Shown: positions 1-8,408, numbered from the stretch's first letter. The stretch: 64,000 bases of DNA from Tsuneonella sp. CC-YZS046 (GCF_035581365.1 NZ_CP141590.1:2600001-2664000); one strand, 5' to 3'. Made by a program: numbers and translations. The notes: a model not told the origin generated them from the sequence alone.

Positions 1-2
1 AT

Positions 3-86
3 TTCGAGCCAGCCCTGAACGAGAAGCTGGAGCCGGTGCAGTCCTACTATCAGAATACGGTCCGATTTAACATTCCGCCCCGGTAG
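3..86 (+). CDS. 3' end of an unidentified protein, possibly a TonB C-terminal domain
   Basis: An open frame enters from the left edge and ends with TAG, leaving 27 codons. The visible tail contains EPVQSYYQNTVRFNIPPR. Its pattern (residue-PV, a short strand, then V-R-F-x-I/L-P-P-R at the very end) looks like the last strand of TonB-type energy transducer domains, which often end in RFxLPPR. That is an inference from a very short piece; the rest of the gene lies outside the window. It converges on the DUF445 gene, with about 17 bases between the stop codons. Confidence 0.35.
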   Translation, partial: FEPALNEKLEPVQSYYQNTVRFNIPPR

Positions 87-103
87 GAATCCAAACCGCA
101 CAG

Positions 104-1366
104 TCACAGCCATCCGTCCACCGTGTGGATCGTCACGCCGACCAGCCCGCCGACCAGCGTGCCGTTGACCCGGATGAACTGCAGGTCGCGGCCTACCGCG
201 CTTTCGATCCGCCCGGTCACGGTCCGCGCATCCCAGCGCTTCACCGTGTCCGAGACCAGCGTCACGATCTGCCCGCCGTAGCGGGTGGCCACGCCCACCG
301 CCGTGCGCCGGGCGAAGCGGTTGATCTGGAGCTGCAGGGCCGGATCGTCGCGCAGAGCCTGCCCCAGTTCCGACAGCGCATCGCCGAATTGCCCCGCCAG
401 CGCGGCATCGGGATCGCGCGCAAGGTCGATCAACGCGCGCCTGATCCGCTCCCACACCCCTTCCCACCAGCGGGCGAGGGCCGGATTGTCGAGCAATTCA
501 TGCTTCATCCGCTCCACCCTGGCCTGCATCGCCGGATCGTGCCCCAGATCATGCGCGAATCGCTCCAGCCCTTCCTCCACCTTGCGGCGCAGGGGATGAT
601 CGGGATCGACGATGCATTCCGCGATCAGCTTGTAGAGCCCGTCCAGCACGGCATTGGCCAGCCGCTCGTCCAGCCCGGTCAGCCGCAGCAGGGCATGGGC
701 GCGCTGGTGGATCATGCCGCGGACCAGCTCCTCATTGGCTTCCAGCGTGGCGCCGGCCCAGCGCAGGATGCTCTCCAGCAAGGGCAGATGCCGCTTGTCC
801 GCGATCGCGGCCTCCAGCATCTGGCCCAGCAGCGGCGCGATTTCCAGCCGGTCGAGCTGGCCCCGCAATCCGGCCTTCACCTGCCCGCCGAGCCGTTCGG
901 GATCGAGCGATTCGAGCACTTCGGCGAACAGCTCCGCCGCGCCCGCGCGAATCCGGGATTGCCCGCCGCCGGTGGGAGCGGACAGGAAATTCCCGGCCGC
1001 GAGCGCCAGGTTCATCGCCCGCAATCGCCGCGCCACCACCGCAGGCGTCAGGAAATTGTCGCGCAGGAACGCCGCCATCGTATCGGCGATGCGATCCTTG
1101 TTCTCCGGTATGATCGCGGTGTGCGGGATCGGCAGGCCGAGCGGGCGGCGGAACAGGGCGGTGACGGCGAACCAGTCCGCCAGGCCGCCGACCATGGCCG
1201 CCTCGGCAAAGGCCAGCGCATAGCCCCAGGCCGGATGCACGCCCTCATAGCGCCTTGCCACCAGGAACAGCGCGGCCATCGCCAGCAGCAGCCCGGTGGC
1301 GACCATCCGCATATGGCGGGCGCGGTCGTTCGCGGGAAAGGCCGGAAGGGAAATTCGGCCCGACAT
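104..1366 (-). CDS. DUF445 family membrane protein
   Basis: A 420-residue protein of the DUF445 (YjiN-like) family, whose role is not established. The N-terminal third has two hydrophobic stretches (about residues 20-35 and 48-65, containing GGLADWFAVTALFRRPLG, the family hallmark), followed by IPHTAIIPENKDRIA. The middle is a long, charged, helical region, and the C-terminus ends in a hydrophobic segment (GTLVGGLVGVTIHTVDGWL). An open frame continues upstream, but that part overlaps the RND permease gene. The ATG at 1366 lies only five bases after the permease stop, so it is most likely the last gene of the efflux operon and translationally coupled to it. The pairing with an RND pump is seen here, but its meaning is unknown. 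Confidence 0.85.
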   Translation of the reverse strand: MSGRISLPAFPANDRARHMRMVATGLLLAMAALFLVARRYEGVHPAWGYALAFAEAAMVGGLADWFAVTALFRRPLGLPIPHTAIIPENKDRIADTMAAFLRDNFLTPAVVARRLRAMNLALAAGNFLSAPTGGGQSRIRAGAAELFAEVLESLDPERLGGQVKAGLRGQLDRLEIAPLLGQMLEAAIADKRHLPLLESILRWAGATLEANEELVRGMIHQRAHALLRLTGLDERLANAVLDGLYKLIAECIVDPDHPLRRKVEEGLERFAHDLGHDPAMQARVERMKHELLDNPALARWWEGVWERIRRALIDLARDPDAALAGQFGDALSELGQALRDDPALQLQINRFARRTAVGVATRYGGQIVTLVSDTVKRWDARTVTGRIESAVGRDLQFIRVNGTLVGGLVGVTIHTVDGWL

Positions 1367-1371
1367 CCGCG

Positions 1372-4300
1372 CTATTCGGCAGGCTGCGCGGGTGCGCGCG
1401 GCTCGGCGTCGCCGGGGCGATAGGTCAGGAAACGGCGGCGCAATCCGGGGCCGATCCGCTTCTCGAACCCGTCGGCGAGGCTGAACCCGGCCGGCACGAT
1501 CAGCAGAGTGAGCATGGTGGACAGGATCAGGCCGCCGATCACCGTGGTGCCCATCGGCGCGCGCCACGATCCGTCGCCGGAAAGCGAAATCGCGGTGGGA
1601 ACCATGCCCGCCGTCATCGCCACCGTCGTCATGACGATGGGCTGCGCGCGCTTGTGCCCGGCGTCGAGGATCGCTTCCAGCTTCGGCACGCCCTTTTCCA
1701 TTTCCTCGATCGCGAAGTCGATCAGCAGGATGGAGTTCTTCGCCACGATCCCCAGCAGCATCAATATGCCGATATAAACCGAGATCGAGATCGGCTGCCC
1801 GATCAGGGCGATCGCTATAAGGCCCCCCAGCGGCGCGAGCAGCAGCGAGGTCATGTTGACCAGCGGCGACACGAAGCGCTTGTAGAGCAGCACCAGCACC
1901 GCGAAGACGAGGAAGATGCCGCTGATGACGGCATTGATGAAATTCTGGATCATCTCGCCCTGCCACTTCGCCTCGCCCACTGGCGCGGTGCCGACCCCCG
2001 GGGGAAGGTTGCGCATGATCGGCAACTGCTGGATCTTCTTTTCGGCCGGCCCGGCGACCGCGCCATCGGCCAGATCCGCGCCGATGATGACGCGCCGCGC
2101 CTGATTGTAGCGCTGGATCTGGGTCGGCCCCGCGCCGAAGCGGATTTCGGCCACGCGCTTGAGCGGCACCGATGCGCCGCTGGCGGTCGGCACGGGCAGG
2201 TTTTTTATCGTGGCGATGTCGCGCCGGGCATATTTGGGGAGAATCACCCGGATCGGCACTTGCCGGTCGCTCAGCGAGAATTTCGCCGCCGCCTGGTCGA
2301 TCTCGCCCATGGTGGCGATGCGGATCGTCTGGCTGAGCGCGGCGGTGGTCACCCCAAGCTGCGCGGCCAGATCGAACCTTGGCACGATCACCAGCTCCGG
2401 CCGCTTGAGATCGGCGTCGAGGCGCGGGGCGACCAGTTCCCGGATGCCGCGCATCTGCCCGACCAGGGTATGCGCGGTTTTCTCCAGAAGCTCCGAATCG
2501 GAGCCGGTGAGCATCACCGTGATGTCCCGCCCGCTGCCGACACCGTCCGACTGCGACACGAAGCTCACCCGCGCATCGGCGATGTCCTGCAGCTGGGGAG
2601 TCAGCCGCCGCTCGAATTCGTAGCTCTTGGCGTCCCGCTTCTCGGAAAGGGTGATGTAGAGATCCGCCCCCGCTTCCCTCACCACCCCGATCACCCGCGC
2701 GACTTCCGGCTGTTTCTCCAGCACCGCGATCACTTCATCGCTCACGGCCTCGGTCTGTTCGAGCGTGGTGCCCGGCACCATCTCGATCTTGGCCTGGCTC
2801 CAATCCTGGTCGGCATTGGGCTGGAACTGCTGCGGGATCAGCCCCATCAGCAGGCCGGTAAGGACCAGCGCCCCGACGCCGACCCCCAGCATCCAGACCC
2901 GGTGGTCGCGCAACCGGGCGCCAAGCGAGCGGAGCAGGCCCGGCCGGTCGGCTGTGCGCGCGCGATAAGCCTCGGCGCGGGACTGGTCGAGCGACCAGCG
3001 CAGGATCTGCATGTAGCGATCCATCATGCGGCCCTCGCCGTGGCTCGCCTCGCCCTGGGCTTTCAGGAAATAGGCCGCGACCATCGGCGTGACCATGCGC
3101 GCGACGGCAAGGCTCATCAGCACCGCCGCGACCACGCTCAGGCCGAAATTCTTGAAGAACTGCCCGGAAATGCCCGGCATCAGCCCCACCGGCAGGAACA
3201 CCGCCACGATGGAGAAGGTGGTGGCCACCACCGCCAGGCCGATTTCGTCCGCCGCGTCGATGGCCGCCTGATAGGCGCTTTTGCCCATGCGCATATGGCG
3301 CACGATATTCTCGATCTCGACGATGGCGTCGTCCACCAGCACCCCCGCCACCAGGCTGAGGGCCAGAAGGGAGAGCGAATTGAGCGAGAACCCCATCAGA
3401 TCCATGAACCAGAAGGTCGGGATGGCGGAGAGTGGGATGGCGATCGCGGAAATGATGGTGGCCCGCCAGTCCCGCAGGAAGAAGAACACCACGATCACCG
3501 CCAGGATCGCGCCTTCCACCATCGCTTCCAGCGAGCTGGCATATTGCCCCTTGGTGTAATTGACGGTGGTGAACAGCGAGGTGAAACTGACCCCCGGATT
3601 CTCGGCCTTTATCTTGGCCATCTCCTCCATCGCGGCGTCGTAGACCGTGACGTCGGACGCGCCCTTGGCGCGCTGCAGGCTGAATGTGACCACCTGGCGG
3701 CCCTTCAGCTTGGCGATGGAGGTCTGTTCGGAATAGCTGTCGGACACTTGCGCGACATCGCTCAGCTTGATGGTGCGCCCGTTGCCCAGGCTGATCCTGG
3801 TGTTCGAGAGATTATAGGCATCGGCGGCATTGCCCAGCACGCGCACGGACTGGCGGGAGCCGGCGATCTCGGCGCGGCCGCCGGCCGCATCCACATTCAC
3901 CTGGCGCAGGACATCGTTCACCTGCGCCGCCGTCACCCCGAGCGACTGCATCCGGGCCGGATCGACCATCACCCTGATCTCGCGATCGACCCCGCCGCCG
4001 CGGCTGACCGCCGCCATTCCGGTGATCCCCAGCAAGCGGCGCGCGATGGTATCGTCCACGAACCAGCTCAACTGCTCCATGGTCATGTCGTCGGCGCTGA
4101 CCGCGAAATAGCCGATCGGGCCGCCGCCCGCTTCGACCTTGGTGATCTGCGGCTCGAGAATGCCTTCGGGCAGATCGCTGCGGATCTGGTCGACCGCGTT
4201 CTTGACCTCGTTCACCGCGTCGTTCGGATCGGTTCCGATCACGAACTGCACAATGGTGAGAGAGTTGCCTTCGCTGGCTGTCGACTGGATTTCATCGACC

Positions 4301-4536
4301 CCGCTGATCGAGCGGACCGCGGCTTCCACCTTTTCTGTGATCTGGGTGGTGATTTCGGAAGGGGCCGCGCCCGGCTGCACCACGGTCACGGTCACGGCCG
4401 GAAAGTCTATATCCGGCATGTCGTTCACATCCATCCGGCTGAACGACACGATCCCGGCGATCATCAGGCCTATGAACAGGATGATCGGAACGACCGGATT
4501 GCGAATCGACCAGGCGGAGATGTTGCGCAAACCCAT
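1372..4536 (-). CDS. RND efflux permease, HAE1/AcrB type
   Basis: A 1054-residue inner-membrane proton-driven pump of the RND superfamily, the normal length for AcrB-like trimers. It starts with a short cytoplasmic tail and TM1 (NPVVPIILFIGLMIAG), followed by a large periplasmic porter domain. Central TMs carry VAGVLVDDAIVEIENIVRH, with the paired Asp of the proton relay in TM4. A second periplasmic loop and a C-terminal TM block (IGILMLLGIVAKNSILLIDFA) follow. The adaptor gene lies 11 bases upstream and the DUF445 gene 5 bases downstream, so the three form one operon. No TolC-like outer-membrane channel is present here, so it must be supplied from elsewhere. The substrate cannot be deduced; the HAE1-type sequence argues for organic compounds rather than metals. 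Confidence 0.93.
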   Translation of the reverse strand: MGLRNISAWSIRNPVVPIILFIGLMIAGIVSFSRMDVNDMPDIDFPAVTVTVVQPGAAPSEITTQITEKVEAAVRSISGVDEIQSTASEGNSLTIVQFVIGTDPNDAVNEVKNAVDQIRSDLPEGILEPQITKVEAGGGPIGYFAVSADDMTMEQLSWFVDDTIARRLLGITGMAAVSRGGGVDREIRVMVDPARMQSLGVTAAQVNDVLRQVNVDAAGGRAEIAGSRQSVRVLGNAADAYNLSNTRISLGNGRTIKLSDVAQVSDSYSEQTSIAKLKGRQVVTFSLQRAKGASDVTVYDAAMEEMAKIKAENPGVSFTSLFTTVNYTKGQYASSLEAMVEGAILAVIVVFFFLRDWRATIISAIAIPLSAIPTFWFMDLMGFSLNSLSLLALSLVAGVLVDDAIVEIENIVRHMRMGKSAYQAAIDAADEIGLAVVATTFSIVAVFLPVGLMPGISGQFFKNFGLSVVAAVLMSLAVARMVTPMVAAYFLKAQGEASHGEGRMMDRYMQILRWSLDQSRAEAYRARTADRPGLLRSLGARLRDHRVWMLGVGVGALVLTGLLMGLIPQQFQPNADQDWSQAKIEMVPGTTLEQTEAVSDEVIAVLEKQPEVARVIGVVREAGADLYITLSEKRDAKSYEFERRLTPQLQDIADARVSFVSQSDGVGSGRDITVMLTGSDSELLEKTAHTLVGQMRGIRELVAPRLDADLKRPELVIVPRFDLAAQLGVTTAALSQTIRIATMGEIDQAAAKFSLSDRQVPIRVILPKYARRDIATIKNLPVPTASGASVPLKRVAEIRFGAGPTQIQRYNQARRVIIGADLADGAVAGPAEKKIQQLPIMRNLPPGVGTAPVGEAKWQGEMIQNFINAVISGIFLVFAVLVLLYKRFVSPLVNMTSLLLAPLGGLIAIALIGQPISISVYIGILMLLGIVAKNSILLIDFAIEEMEKGVPKLEAILDAGHKRAQPIVMTTVAMTAGMVPTAISLSGDGSWRAPMGTTVIGGLILSTMLTLLIVPAGFSLADGFEKRIGPGLRRRFLTYRPGDAEPRAPAQPAE

Positions 4537-4547
4537 GGCGTGCTCGC

Positions 4548-5726
4548 CTAGCCGCCCCCGGACTTGACGAGGCGAGGCTTGACCCTGTCGCCTTCCGAAA
4601 GGAACCCGCCCGCGCGCAGGACCACGCGCTCGCCGCCGGTCAGGCCCTGCACGATCGCAATCCCGTTCTCCGTGACCAGGCCGGTCTTGACCGGGCGGCG
4701 GATGACCTTGTCATCCTTGCCCACGATCAGCACGAAGCTGCCCTTCTCGTCGGACTGGATCGCGGATTCGGGCAGGAAGGGCGCAATCACGGTGCCGCTG
4801 CGGATGCTCGCGGAAGCGAACCCGCCGGGCCGCAGTTCCGGGGCGTAGGACAAGGCGATCCGCGCCGTGCCCTGCCGGGTCTGTTGCTCGATGGTCGGGG
4901 AAAGCTGCCAGATCTGCCCGGCGAAGCTCTTCTCCGTGCCGATAGGCGTCACCAGCGCGGCGGCGCCGACGGAAAGCTTGGCGAGATCCTCCTCGCTCAC
5001 CCCGGCAAGCAGCTCCAGTTCTCCCCCGCGGGCAATGCTGAACAATATGCCGGAGCCGCCGCCGACGACCTGCCCCGGCTCGACATTCCTGGTAAGCAGC
5101 AGGCCGGCGTCGGGAGCCGTGATATTCAGCCGCGCGCTCAGCGCCCGCAATTCCCCGAGCTGCGCCTGCGCCTGCTTCACCCGGGCATCGGCGGCATCCC
5201 GCGTGGCGCGCAAGCGGTCGACATCCGCCTTGCTGATAAACCCTCGATCGGTGAGCTTCAGCCCGCGATCGAGGTTGGCCTGGGCCAGCGCGGCATCGGC
5301 CCTGGCAATATCGACCTGCGCGGCCTGCGCCGCGATCTGCTGCGATTGCACCGACCTGTCGATCACCGCGAGCACCTGGCCCTGGCGGACCCATTGGCCC
5401 GCATCGACCGGCACCGATACCACGCGCCCGCCCTCGCCCACCGAACCGACCGGCAGTTCGCGCCGGGCGGCAAGCGTGCCGGTGGCTTCGATATTGCCGT
5501 CGATCGAGCTTGCCGTCGCCGTGACCACGCTGACCACCGGCAATTCCGAAGTTCCCGAATCCTCGGTGCCGCTGCCGCCGCCTTTCAGCAGGAACGCGGC
5601 CACGATCAGCACCGCAAGCGCGATGCCGGCCGCGATCAGCAGCCTGCGGCGGCGGCCTGCGGCGGCATATCCCCCTTGGGAGAGCTTTCCGCCCTGGTCT
5701 GTCTCGATAGGAGCCTCGTAATTCAT
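4548..5726 (-). CDS. RND efflux periplasmic adaptor (membrane fusion protein)
   Basis: The periplasmic adaptor that links the downstream RND permease to an outer-membrane channel (MFP/HlyD family). From the ATG at 5726 it is 392 residues: a short cytoplasmic N-terminus, an Arg-rich stretch before one TM helix (LLIAAGIALAVLIVAAFLL), a lipoyl-like half motif (VDAGQWVRQGQVLAVID), an alpha-helical hairpin (about residues 130-200) and beta-barrel and membrane-proximal domains (FASASIRSGT, GLTGGERVVL). A longer form of 409 residues starting at 5777 is possible: an AAGG sequence precedes that ATG. However, a TATAAG -10-like hexamer lies just before it, which would make the transcript start about there and favours 5726. 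First gene of the adaptor-permease-DUF445 operon. Confidence 0.9.
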   Translation of the reverse strand: MNYEAPIETDQGGKLSQGGYAAAGRRRRLLIAAGIALAVLIVAAFLLKGGGSGTEDSGTSELPVVSVVTATASSIDGNIEATGTLAARRELPVGSVGEGGRVVSVPVDAGQWVRQGQVLAVIDRSVQSQQIAAQAAQVDIARADAALAQANLDRGLKLTDRGFISKADVDRLRATRDAADARVKQAQAQLGELRALSARLNITAPDAGLLLTRNVEPGQVVGGGSGILFSIARGGELELLAGVSEEDLAKLSVGAAALVTPIGTEKSFAGQIWQLSPTIEQQTRQGTARIALSYAPELRPGGFASASIRSGTVIAPFLPESAIQSDEKGSFVLIVGKDDKVIRRPVKTGLVTENGIAIVQGLTGGERVVLRAGGFLSEGDRVKPRLVKSGGG

Positions 5727-5939
5727 CGTCCGGTCATCTAGGTGCCAAACACCATATCGGGCCGGACTATCCGGCATTTCCCCGCCTTATATGCTGCGGC
5801 TGCGAGTGGCAACGCGATAGGGAACCGCACCCCGGAAAGCAGACGCATTCCCAGCCCGCAAGCCGCAACGGGGGACGCGACCGGCCGGCCACGCCCCCCG
5901 TCAGAACACGGCAGGAAAACGCCGCCAGGCCCGCTCCTA

Positions 5940-6030
5940 TTCCGGTTGAACCGGAACGAGCCTGGAATTTACCTGCTTTCCGTGATTTCCGGGCCGGCAA
6001 GTGATTCCACTTGCGTCGAAATCACTCTAG
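5940..6030 (-). repeat. Stop-anchored double-hairpin repeat, copy A
   Basis: One of five related elements in this window. Read on the minus strand it begins with the TAG stop of the GlsB-like gene and AGTGATTTC. It then forms a nested hairpin (outer GTGATTTC/GAAATCAC, inner GCAAGTG/CACTTGC) and ends in a second palindrome, TTCCGGTTCAACCGGAA. Copies B, C, D and E lie near 15.4, 28.3, 42.8 and 53.2 kb. It occupies most of the non-coding 5727-6026 gap and may act as a transcript end or RNA-stability element; neither role is shown. Confidence 0.75.
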
Positions 6031-6293
6031 CGGACGCGGCCCCGCTGGATCAGATTGACGATGGCCAGGAGGACGACCGCCCCGATCACGGCAATGATCA
6101 ATCCGGTCAGCGAGAATTCCTGCACACTGCCGCGAATGCCGAAGAGCGGACCCGCAAGGGCGTTGCCGATCACCGAGCCGACACAGCCCACCACAATGTT
6201 CCAGAAGATGCCCATGGAGGCGTCCCGGTTCATGACCAGGCTGGCAAGCCATCCGGCAATGCCACCCACAACTAACGCGATAATCCAACCCAT
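6027..6293 (-). CDS. GlsB/YeaQ/YmgE family stress-response membrane protein
   Basis: An 88-residue, almost wholly hydrophobic protein with three predicted TM helices: MGWIIALVVGGIAGWLASLV, a central GIFWNIVVGCVGSVIGNALAG, and LTGLIIAVIGAVVLLAIVNL with a short basic tail. Gly-rich helix faces and this length are typical of the transglycosylase-associated (GlsB/YeaQ/YmgE) family, linked to general stress responses although its biochemical role is unknown. The start is set by a strong AGGAGG eight bases before the ATG at 6293; an overlapping out-of-frame ATG sits too close to it. An EcfG-type promoter candidate lies about 45-70 bases upstream. The TAG stop belongs to repeat copy A. Confidence 0.85.
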   Translation of the reverse strand: MGWIIALVVGGIAGWLASLVMNRDASMGIFWNIVVGCVGSVIGNALAGPLFGIRGSVQEFSLTGLIIAVIGAVVLLAIVNLIQRGRVR

Positions 6294-6337
6294 CGGCCAT
6301 TCCTCCTGTTTGAGCTTATGAAAAAGACTCCACCTGC

Positions 6338-6362
6338 AATGCTTATATGCGCTTGTCGTTCC
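6338..6362 (-). promoter_or_regulatory. Candidate EcfG general-stress promoter for the GlsB-like gene
   Basis: On the minus strand the sequence is GGAAC, 16 bases, then CATT. The alphaproteobacterial general stress sigma factor EcfG recognises GGAAC-N16-17-CGTT, so this matches the -35 completely and three of four -10 bases. A start a few bases downstream would give a leader of about 35-40 nt with AGGAGG before the ATG. GlsB-like proteins are common members of such regulons (family knowledge). Confidence 0.4.
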
Positions 6363-6460
6363 GGCCGCCCCGCCATTTCTGCCGAGGGCAAGCCGCACAG
6401 GGAACCTATAGCAAGGCGCAGGGCCTGTCCATCGACCCCCGTCCAGCCCCCCGACCATGC

Positions 6461-6486
6461 AAAAAGGGCCGGCAATGCCGGCCCCT
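6461..6486 (-). terminator. Rho-independent terminator of the sciP operon
   Basis: On the minus strand an 8-bp perfect stem (GGGCCGGC / GCCGGCCC, 3-base loop) is followed at once by five T residues. It sits about 25 bases after the sciP stop codon, the classical form of an intrinsic terminator. Confidence 0.88.
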
Positions 6487-6510
6487 TCACGCATCCCCAA
6501 GGATGGGCTG

Positions 6511-6810
6511 TCAGTATTTCAGCTGCCGCTCGTAGAGATCGCGATAATGCTGGATTCGAGTGACCCGCAGGCCCTGCATTCCCGAACGGTCGACCGCCCG
6601 CTGCCAGGATGCGAATTCTTCCAGCGAAAGGCTGTAGCGTTCCAGCACTTCGTCGATCGTCAGCAAGCCGCCATTGACCGCGGCCACCACCTCGGCCTTG
6701 CGCCGGACGACCCAGCGCCGCGTATCGGGCGACGGCAGGCTGTCGATCGTCAGCGGCTCGCCAAGCGGGCCGATCACCTGAGCCGGCCTGATCTTCTGGT
6801 TTTCAATCAT
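6511..6810 (-). CDS. sciP: SciP-type CtrA inhibitor (DUF1153)
   Basis: A 99-residue DUF1153 protein matching SciP, the small DNA/CtrA-binding protein that blocks CtrA-activated transcription in Caulobacter and relatives. The conserved core is visible: VIGPLGEPLTIDSLPSPDT, RRWVVRRKAEVVAAVNGGLL, then a helix-turn-helix-like YSLSLEEFASWQRAVDRSG and LRVTRIQHYRDLYERQ. Length and motif order agree with SciP (about 93 residues in Caulobacter). Its ATG overlaps the stop of the upstream small gene by eight bases, so the two are translationally coupled. A strong terminator follows. Function is assigned by family knowledge. It implies that the organism runs a CtrA cell-cycle circuit, although ctrA itself is not in this window. 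Confidence 0.88.
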   Translation of the reverse strand: MIENQKIRPAQVIGPLGEPLTIDSLPSPDTRRWVVRRKAEVVAAVNGGLLTIDEVLERYSLSLEEFASWQRAVDRSGMQGLRVTRIQHYRDLYERQLKY

Positions 6811-7123
6811 CCTGTCCTCGGTCGTCGGAACTATCTTGCTGCGCAGTGCCTTTCGCTCTGCCTCGAGAGGCTTTGCTATTGCCTAAAGCATTTGGGTTAA
6901 CGCCGGGTATGGACTCTTCGAATTCTTTCAGATGGAGCGCGGCATCGGCGGCAAAGCTGGCATCCGGGCCGTTTTGGCGCAGGCCCATGACCTTGCGCAG
7001 ATCGCGCGCGGCGGCGAGGCGGGCGCGCAATTCCTCCCATGACAGCAGACGCAGGCTTTCGCCTTCCTCTGTCCGTTGGCGCGCGCCGGCAAGGCGGCGA
7101 GAGTTCATTTTGTCCTCGAACAT
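6803..7123 (-). CDS. Conserved small protein co-translated with sciP
   Basis: A 106-residue soluble protein that I recognise only as a conserved companion of sciP in sphingomonads. It has an Arg/Glu-rich helical N-terminal half (EGESLRLLSWEELRARLAAARDLRKVM), a middle segment FAADAALHLKEFEESIPGVNPNALGN, and a short polar, Asp/Gln-rich tail. No signal peptide, membrane helix or enzymatic motif is visible. The ATG at 7123 follows a good GGAGG. The stop overlaps the sciP start by eight bases, a strong sign of joint expression. A role in SciP/CtrA control is an inference from context only. Confidence 0.75.
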   Translation of the reverse strand: MFEDKMNSRRLAGARQRTEEGESLRLLSWEELRARLAAARDLRKVMGLRQNGPDASFAADAALHLKEFEESIPGVNPNALGNSKASRGRAKGTAQQDSSDDRGQDD

Positions 7124-7155
7124 CGCCTCCGCTTAGACCGAATATGGTCAAGAAC

Positions 7156-7176
7156 AGGTAAAGCCCGCCTTTACCT
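7156..7176. promoter_or_regulatory. Perfect inverted repeat between the sciP operon and mnmA
   Basis: AGGTAAAG, five bases, CTTTACCT: a perfect 8-bp inverted repeat 32 bases upstream of the sciP-operon start and about 60 bases before mnmA. Its symmetry and position between divergent genes suggest a repressor or activator operator. No regulator is identified. Confidence 0.35.
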
Positions 7177-7238
7177 TCGGTTAGGGTTAGCGCCGTGGGC
7201 TTTGCGAGGATGCGCGGACCAGTGTATGGGCGGCCATC

Positions 7239-8408
7239 ATGCCCGCTCTGGCCACAACCGCGCTTCCCGCCGATCCCATCGGCCTGTTCGACCTGCCCCG
7301 CCCGGCGGCACGGTCGCGGATCGTCGTGGCCATGTCGGGCGGCGTGGATTCCTCGGTGGTCGCAGCGCTCGCCGCCGCCAGCGGCGCGGAAGTGATCGGC
7401 ATCACCCTGCAGCTTTACGATTACGGCGCGGCCACGGGGCGCAAGGGCGCGTGCTGCGCCGGCGACGACATCCGCGATGCGCGCGCCGTGGCCGACCGGC
7501 TCGGAATCGCCCATTACGTGTTCGATCACGAATCCGCCTTCCGTGAAGAGGTCGTGGAGCGCTTCGCCGACGATTATCTGTCCGGCCGCACCCCGATTCC
7601 CTGCATCCGCTGCAACATGGGGCCGAAATTCACCGACCTGCTGCGCATGGCGCGGGAACTGGGCGCCGATTGCCTGGCGACCGGCCATTACGTGCGCCGG
7701 GTGAACGGCCCGGCCGGGCCGGAGCTGCACCGCGCGCTCGATCCCGCCCGCGACCAGAGCTATTTTCTTTACGGCACCACGGAAGACCAGCTCGGCTTCC
7801 TGCGCTTCCCGCTGGGCGGGCTGCCCAAGCAGGACGTGCGCGCGCTGGCGGCCGACGCCGGGCTGCGCGTGGCCGCCAAGCCCGACAGCCAGGACATCTG
7901 CTTCGTGCCGGATGGCGACTATGCCAGGATCGTGCGCGGCATCCGCCCCGAAGGCGCGCTGCCGGGGCCGATCGTCCATGCCGCGACCGGCGAGGTGTTG
8001 GGCGAGCACAAGGGCATCATCCATTATACCGTGGGGCAGCGGCGCGGGCTGGAGATCGGCGGGCAGGCGGAACCGCTCTACGTCGTCGCGCTCGATGCGG
8101 AGAAGGCGCGAGTGCTGGTCGGCACCAGGGCCTTGCTGGCGGTCGGATCGGCGCGAATCATCGAAACGAACCGGATCGGCCCGCTCGACCCATCCGATCC
8201 CGCCCCGCGCCTGACCGCCAAGGTCCGGTCGCTGGCAAGGCCCGTTCCCGTCACGCTGCATGGCCACTTGGGCGAAGGGGCCGCCGTGGACATCCGCTTC
8301 GACCAGCCGGAATACGGCGTCGCGCCCGGTCAGGCGGCGGTGCTCTATCAGGGCGACCGGGTGGTCGGCGGCGGCTGGATTGCCGGCACCGAGGCGGCGC
8401 ATAGCTGA
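7239..8408 (+). CDS. mnmA: tRNA-specific 2-thiouridylase MnmA
   Basis: The enzyme that thiolates U34 of tRNA-Lys, -Glu and -Gln using ATP and relayed persulfide sulfur. The 389-residue protein has the PP-loop SGGVDSS near residue 33, the Cys of TPIPCIRCN and the second Cys of [14 protein letters not shown] (the catalytic disulfide pair). It also has the ATGHYVR and [13 protein letters not shown] motifs and the C-terminal beta-barrel (VRFD-like [21 protein letters not shown]). The N-terminal extension of about 25 residues before the PP-loop is common in alphaproteobacteria. It is transcribed away from the sciP operon and converges on the small membrane protein at 8446. The start ATG has only a weak ribosome site. 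Confidence 0.95.
   Translation: MPALATTALPADPIGLFDLPRPAARSRIVVAMSGGVDSSVVAALAAASGAEVIGITLQLYDYGAATGRKGACCAGDDIRDARAVADRLGIAHYVFDHESAFREEVVERFADDYLSGRTPIPCIRCNMGPKFTDLLRMARELGADCLATGHYVRRVNGPAGPELHRALDPARDQSYFLYGTTEDQLGFLRFPLGGLPKQDVRALAADAGLRVAAKPDSQDICFVPDGDYARIVRGIRPEGALPGPIVHAATGEVLGEHKGIIHYTVGQRRGLEIGGQAEPLYVVALDAEKARVLVGTRALLAVGSARIIETNRIGPLDPSDPAPRLTAKVRSLARPVPVTLHGHLGEGAAVDIRFDQPEYGVAPGQAAVLYQGDRVVGGGWIAGTEAAHS

Noticed and set aside
1255-4551. Plus-strand 1098-codon open frame opposite the RND permease
   Set aside because: It is rich in His, Arg and Asp with no recognisable domain and lies exactly antisense to a clear RND permease; a GC-rich shadow frame.
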